Source: Pseudomonas serbica (GTDB lineage Bacteria; Pseudomonadota; Gammaproteobacteria; Pseudomonadales; Pseudomonadaceae). From it: a stretch of DNA of 64,000 bases. The notes beneath the pieces were generated by a model that saw only the letters and a list, made by a program, of their open reading frames with translations, searched no databases and had not been told where the DNA came from. Below are positions 59,977 to 64,000 of the stretch, one piece after another. The DNA lies in contig NZ_JAQIYM010000008.1 of the NCBI RefSeq assembly GCF_028823535.1, positions 62,001 through 126,000 of the forward strand. The letters run 5' to 3'. The number at the start of each line of letters is the position of its first letter. The stretch's first letter is position 1. A program made the translations under genes and the position numbers.

Positions 59977-60004
59977 ATGTTCTTCCTTTCTATTGTTGTT
60001 ATGG

Positions 60005-60029
60005 CTTGAGGATGAAGTCTTAGAGTAAC
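60005..60029 (+). promoter_or_regulatory. Weak LAL-box-like element upstream of the propeller gene
   Basis: CTTGAGGATG, seven bases, AGAGTAAC: 6 of 10 and 5 of 8 matches to the CGAAGGGATG-N7-GGAGTAGG pattern with exact spacing, 29 bp before ATG 59976. A single weak copy close to the start; it may be chance. Confidence 0.25.
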
Positions 60030-60180
60030 CAACCCGGGGTTCAGTCCCGAGCCCCCCGTGGCGGGGGGCCACGCTTCGCGGCGGGCTTTGCTAGCGTGTC
60101 CACTATTGATGGCGCAGTCGCAATCGGGCACCCAGGGCGTCCAGCGCCCGTCGCCTGGTCACCACGAACGAGGGAAAGAA

Positions 60181-61296
60181 ATGCTTTCAGGTATCAAGAT
60201 CGTAGAAATATGCGGGATCGGCCCAGGGCCGTTTTGTGCCATGCATCTGGCGGACCTGGGCGCGGATGTGATCGCAGTCGAACGTGAAAAACCGGTGCCG
60301 ATCGGCATGACGGGCAAGGCCCCGGCCAATCCGATTCACCGCGGCAAGCGTTCGGTGGTCGCTGACCTGAAAAGCCCGGAAGGCCGTGATCTGGTCCTGA
60401 AGTTGATCGAAAGCGCCGACGTGCTGATCGAAGGCATGCGCCCGGGCGTCATGGAGCGCCTGGGTCTCGGCCCGCAGGACTGCCAGGCGCGAAACCCGCG
60501 CCTGGTCTACGGGCGCATGACCGGTTGGGGGCAGCACGGTCCGATGGCCAGTGTCGCGGGTCATGACAACAATTACATCGCCCTGTCCGGTGCGCTTTAT
60601 CACAGCGGTACCGCCAACGAAGCGCCGTCGTCTCCCATCACCCTGATCGGTGATATCGGTGGCGGTGCGCTGTACCTGACGATCGGCATCCTGGCCGGTG
60701 TGCTCAATGCGCGGCAGACCGGCAAGGGCACGGTGGTCGATGCGGCCATCGTCGACGGCTCGGCGCACATGATGCAGTTGATGCTGTCGCTCAATGGTCG
60801 AGGGTTGCTCAAGGAGCAACGGGGTAAAAGCGTGCACGACGGCTCGCATTTCTACGCGACTTACCGCTGCGCCGACGACCAGTACGTGGCCGTGGGCTCG
60901 ATGGAGTCGCAGTTCCATGCGCTGCTGCTCGACAAGCTCGGCTTACAGGAAGATCCGCGTTTCGCCAAACAGTGGGACATGAGCCGCTGGGAGGAACTGC
61001 GCGGCTTGCTGGCCGAGGTGTTTGCCAGCCAGCCGCGGGAACACTGGTGCGACCTGCTCGAAGGCACCGACGTGTGCTTTGCCCCGGTCCTGAGTCCCCG
61101 CGAGGCCTCGCAGCACCCGCATATGGTGGAGCGGGGCGTGTACTTCGAACGCGACGGCTTGTTGCAAACCAGCCCCGCGCCACGGTTCGATGGTCGGCTC
61201 GAGGTGCCAGGCTCGATCCCGGCCCATGGCGAGCACACGGCAGGGATCATGACAGCACTCGACGCCGGCGACCTTGCGGCAGTCTGGAAGTCGTAG
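60181..61296 (+). CDS. Alpha-methylacyl-CoA racemase-type family III CoA-transferase
   Basis: A 371-residue enzyme of the AMACR branch. Signature features are LSGIKIVEICGIGPGPFCAM, GLGADVIAVER-type beta strand, GRMTGWGQHGPMASVAGHDN with candidate catalytic His128, and GDIGGGALYLTIGILAGVLN with candidate Asp158; the 30-residue spacing matches the mycobacterial racemase His126/Asp156. The GHDxNY motif separates racemases from CoA-transferases. It would invert an alpha-methyl centre so that the acyl-CoA dehydrogenases can act. ATG 60181 has GAGGGAAAG upstream. The stop is directly followed, in frame, by a regulator remnant. Confidence 0.9.
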   Translation: MLSGIKIVEICGIGPGPFCAMHLADLGADVIAVEREKPVPIGMTGKAPANPIHRGKRSVVADLKSPEGRDLVLKLIESADVLIEGMRPGVMERLGLGPQDCQARNPRLVYGRMTGWGQHGPMASVAGHDNNYIALSGALYHSGTANEAPSSPITLIGDIGGGALYLTIGILAGVLNARQTGKGTVVDAAIVDGSAHMMQLMLSLNGRGLLKEQRGKSVHDGSHFYATYRCADDQYVAVGSMESQFHALLLDKLGLQEDPRFAKQWDMSRWEELRGLLAEVFASQPREHWCDLLEGTDVCFAPVLSPREASQHPHMVERGVYFERDGLLQTSPAPRFDGRLEVPGSIPAHGEHTAGIMTALDAGDLAAVWKS

Positions 61297-62613
61297 CGTC
61301 TGGACGTCGCAATCACCCTGCGGGCAGCCTCGCGCCTGATGGCCCTCGGTCGGTTCGACGAGGCAAGGCGCAGGCTGGCCCGGGCGATCGGGCAGGGCGT
61401 GGATGGCTTGGCCTGCGCGGCGACGGCGCTGGAAAGCCTCATCGACCTCAGCCAGGGAGGCCTGGCGACGGCGCGCCTGCGCCTGGAATGTTATGCCCCG
61501 GCTGGCACGCAAGCCGATAGTGTGCGTGCCCTGGTGCTGTATGAGAGTGGCGAGCTCGCGCAAGCGCAACGCGTGCTCACTCAAAACCTGTCATGCAGGC
61601 CTGACGATTCTCCAGCGGATGCCTGGATCCTCAGCCGTCTGCTCATGGCGCGTATCGCCTGGGCCTGGGGTGATCAGTCGGTCAGCCACCATCACCTCGC
61701 CGTACTTGAGCAGACCGCGCGGGACAAGGCTTGCCATCGCATCCGGTGTTCAGTGTGGATCGAGCGTGCCCGTGTCGCGACGCTGGACGGTCGCGCCAAA
61801 GCGGCGGCGCAAGCGCTGGCTCAAGTGGATCGATATGTCGACTGGGCCGATACGGAGCGATTTTTCGTCGCCAACGACGTCGATACCCCAACCATCGCCC
61901 ACGTGCGCCTGCACATCGCCCAGGGCCGTTTCGACCAGGCCATTGCAGCGTTGCAACCGGACATTGAGCACGCGCGGCAGCGCGGCCGTTTGCGCCGCAC
62001 GCTCAAGCTGCGCTTGCTGTTGGCCATGGCCCTTGATGGCCAGGGTCGACAGAATGCGGCGATGGCGCAGTTGAGCGGGGTGTTGCCATTCGCCTACGAG
62101 GAGGGCTGGTGCAGCACTTTTGTCGAAGAGGGCCCCCGTCTGGCCGCGTTGCTGCGTCGCTTGACGCCGCCACAGCAGGTGCAGGGGTTCGTGGACGACC
62201 TGCTCAAGCGCTTTGCACACCGCAATGACACGCCGTCCAGGGCAGAAATCCGGGAAAGCGCGGCGCTGACCGAGCGTGAGTGTCAGGTGATTCGTCTGGT
62301 TGCCCGCGGCCACCCGATTATCACGGTTGCCGAGCACTTGCAGCTTTCCGCGCACACGGTAAAGGTCCATCTGCGCAATCTCTATCGCAAGCTTCACGCC
62401 CACGGCCAGGCGCAAGCTGTCGCTATCGCCAGGGCGCGGGGGGTGCTGGATTGCCCATCCGAAGCCTTTCTCTCACAGCAGCACACCGGTCGCCTTGGCC
62501 CGCATCACGGCCTGGGCGCGTCGGGTGACGCCCAGTTTTTCATTGACGTGCTTGATGTGTGCCTTGACCGTATTGGTCGAGATGTACAGGCGCTCGCTGA
62601 TCTCACGGTTTGA
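61297..62613 (+). pseudogene. N-terminally deleted LAL regulator remnant with lost stop
   Basis: The frame is in register with the preceding racemase gene, starting immediately after its TAG. Residues from the first codons (VAITLRAASRLMALGRFDEA) align with about residue 500 of the intact LAL regulators 1 and 2. The shared WIERARVATLDGRAKAAAQA block, ANDVDTPTIAHVRLHIAQG motif and LuxR helix-turn-helix (LTERECQVIRLVARGHPIIT) follow. The ATPase domain is absent. Where intact homologues end (after GVLD or equivalent, base 62451) a TGC codon stands and the frame runs 53 codons into antisense of the next regulator. First ATG is at 61339. This is most likely a deletion relic. Confidence 0.8.
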
Positions 62614-64000
62614 AAAGCCTTCGGCGAGCAACTCCAGCACCGCCATCTCCCGGCTCGTGAGCCGATCATCGCGTTTGCTGTTGACCGTGGGTTGACCTGG
62701 CGGGGCCAACCGGGTTTCGCTGACCACCAGGTTGAAGTTGCCGGCGTTCGCCCTCGACGGTCGGGTCGGTTGGACCGCGCCAGCGTCCTGGGAGAAGTGT
62801 TGCAACAGGCGCAATGCCTTGGCTTCAAGCCCATGGAAGTTCAGGCGTTGGCATTCGCGCAGCGCCGTTTCCAGGCGCCTGCAGGCATCCCGGTTTTGCC
62901 CCACGGCCTGTTCGACGATGGCCAGTAGCAGCTGACTGTGCACCGGCAACGACGGCACCTGCACGCTGGTCAACCGTGCGGCAGAGCCGCGCAGATATTG
63001 CTCGGTCATCTGCGCCATGAGCAGGGCCTGCTGCCAGTTCCGTTGAAGGATCAATACGCTCAGCGTCTGCAGATTGAGCACCCCGCGATAGCTGCTTTCC
63101 TGGACATTGGCGCATTGCATAAGGCGCTCGGCGTCCTGCAGGAAGGCGCAGGCCTGTTGGAAATCGCCCCGGCAGGCGGACACTTGCGACAGGCCCATCA
63201 GGGCTTGCAGGATGGACAGGTAATGACCGCTGGCCAGTTGCATGGCCTGATGCAGGAGCCGCTCGCACTCATCAAGTTCTGCGCGCTGCAAATGCAACTT
63301 GCCCTGCAACACCCGCAAGCGTCCAAGCAACATCACATGCCGGTCGCCGTCGGCCTGTAGCAATGACAGGTTGTGCTGCAACAGGCGCTCGGCCAGATCG
63401 CTCTCACCGCACAGAATCATCAGGCAGATGCGCTGGATATTGACCTGTACTTCCCGGACCAGGCAACCCTGGCGGCGGGCCTGTTCGACGGCGAGCATCA
63501 GGATCTGCTGGGCCTGGGCGGTTTCGCCGTTGCTCATGGCCAGGCGCGCAAGGATGAACGTGCAGACGAACGACATGTGGCGTTGATCGTCACCCAAGTG
63601 ATCGAGTGCTGCCTGGCAGTGCTCCGTGGCCAGCGTGCCGTGGCCCTGCAAACCGTTGATGGCGCCGCACAAGGCTTGCCAGCGTGCCAGCAGGCGTCGG
63701 TTCTGTTCGGCCGTGGGTTGTGGCAGGAAGCGATTCAGTTGCGCCAGGCAAACCTGCGCTTCATCCAGGCGCACATTCATCATCAGGGCGCAGGCATTGA
63801 GGACCACCAGTTGCGGCGTGCTGGTCAGCAAGCCGGCGGGCAAACGGCCATGCCAGTCGAGCAGGCGTGGCAGATTGCGCCCCGACAACAGCCAGTCCGG
63901 ATTGAGGGTGGCCATGTAATTGGCGGCCACATCGGCGCGGCCGGCACTGAAGGCCAGGTCGATGGCATCTTCGATGAAGCCCGCCGCACTCAAGCCCCGG
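62473..64000 (-). CDS. LAL-family LuxR regulator 5 (partial, 5' end outside window)
   Basis: The last 500-odd residues of a MalT-like regulator; the frame is open to the right edge, so start and ATPase domain lie beyond. The visible part begins in the helical sensor region (GLSAAGFIEDAIDLAFSAGR) with TPR-like repeats, and ends with a LuxR helix-turn-helix (LTSREMAVLELLAEGFSNRE, NTVKAHIKHVNEKLGVTRRA). It differs from regulators 1-2 and is nearer the classical MalT/AcoK group. The 3' end overlaps the read-through part of the neighbouring regulator remnant by 141 bp. Confidence 0.88.
   Translation of the reverse strand, partial: RGLSAAGFIEDAIDLAFSAGRADVAANYMATLNPDWLLSGRNLPRLLDWHGRLPAGLLTSTPQLVVLNACALMMNVRLDEAQVCLAQLNRFLPQPTAEQNRRLLARWQALCGAINGLQGHGTLATEHCQAALDHLGDDQRHMSFVCTFILARLAMSNGETAQAQQILMLAVEQARRQGCLVREVQVNIQRICLMILCGESDLAERLLQHNLSLLQADGDRHVMLLGRLRVLQGKLHLQRAELDECERLLHQAMQLASGHYLSILQALMGLSQVSACRGDFQQACAFLQDAERLMQCANVQESSYRGVLNLQTLSVLILQRNWQQALLMAQMTEQYLRGSAARLTSVQVPSLPVHSQLLLAIVEQAVGQNRDACRRLETALRECQRLNFHGLEAKALRLLQHFSQDAGAVQPTRPSRANAGNFNLVVSETRLAPPGQPTVNSKRDDRLTSREMAVLELLAEGFSNREISERLYISTNTVKAHIKHVNEKLGVTRRAQAVMRAKATGVLL

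Noticed and set aside
19507..61296. Interpretation as a complete steroid or bile-acid degradation cluster
   Set aside because: Side-chain-type enzymes are present, but no ketosteroid dehydrogenase, 9-alpha-hydroxylase, ring-cleaving dioxygenase or ketosteroid isomerase is encoded in the window.
60181..62613. Racemase-regulator fusion protein by read-through of TAG at 61294-61296
   Set aside because: The frames are in register, but no recoding signal is evident and the racemase is full length; a deletion junction is the simpler explanation.

Overview
The window looks like chromosome from a Pseudomonas of the fluorescens/putida type. The evidence is a high-GC genome, OprD and OprB porins, a gcd-oprB pair, pcaIJ preceded by PcaR-type boxes, and paired REP elements with a GTGGGAGCGAGC-type core. 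No tRNA, rRNA, CRISPR array, integrase or intact insertion sequence is visible.

Bases 1-18000 hold assorted metabolic and surface genes: the end of a Csu-type fimbrial usher and its tip adhesin, an OprD porin, pcaJ-pcaI (beta-ketoadipate pathway), a decayed chemoreceptor fragment, a secreted endonuclease I, a flavoprotein monooxygenase divergent from an AcoR-like sigma-54 activator with a matching -24/-12 promoter, an orphan thymidylate-kinase-like protein, oprB and gcd (periplasmic PQQ glucose oxidation), and an MHS-family organic acid transporter with a solute-binding protein and a convergent LysR regulator. A periplasmic DUF4432 protein follows at 18165-19379.

Bases 19500-61300 form one large catabolic island. 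It encodes a periplasmic sulfatase, a Zn alcohol dehydrogenase, an aldehyde dehydrogenase, an acyl-CoA ligase, an alpha-methylacyl-CoA racemase, seven acyl-CoA dehydrogenases (two as alpha/beta-like pairs), a dedicated ETF, an enoyl-CoA hydratase, a two-subunit MaoC hydratase, an SDR 3-hydroxyacyl-CoA dehydrogenase, three paralogous SCP2-type thiolases, a hotdog thioesterase, an MFS importer, and a DUF1302/DUF1329/beta-propeller envelope set. Together these could hydrolyse a sulfate ester, oxidise the alcohol to an acid, activate it, correct the stereochemistry at a methyl branch and run beta-oxidation. The substrate is not determined. A methyl-branched isoprenoid or a steroid-like side chain fits the enzyme set, but no ring-cleavage genes are present.

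Control appears to rest on large MalT/AlkS-like LuxR regulators (LAL family). Three are intact (23364-26051, 36254-38989, 42522-45275), one is an N-terminally deleted remnant with a lost stop codon (61297-62613), and one runs off the right edge (62473-64000). A TetR regulator (22707-23357) sits beside the first operon. The most striking non-coding signal lies between 47079 and 47535: four copies of a 25-bp bipartite repeat, two facing each divergent operon, whose halves resemble MalT boxes. They are the best candidate operators for one of these regulators.
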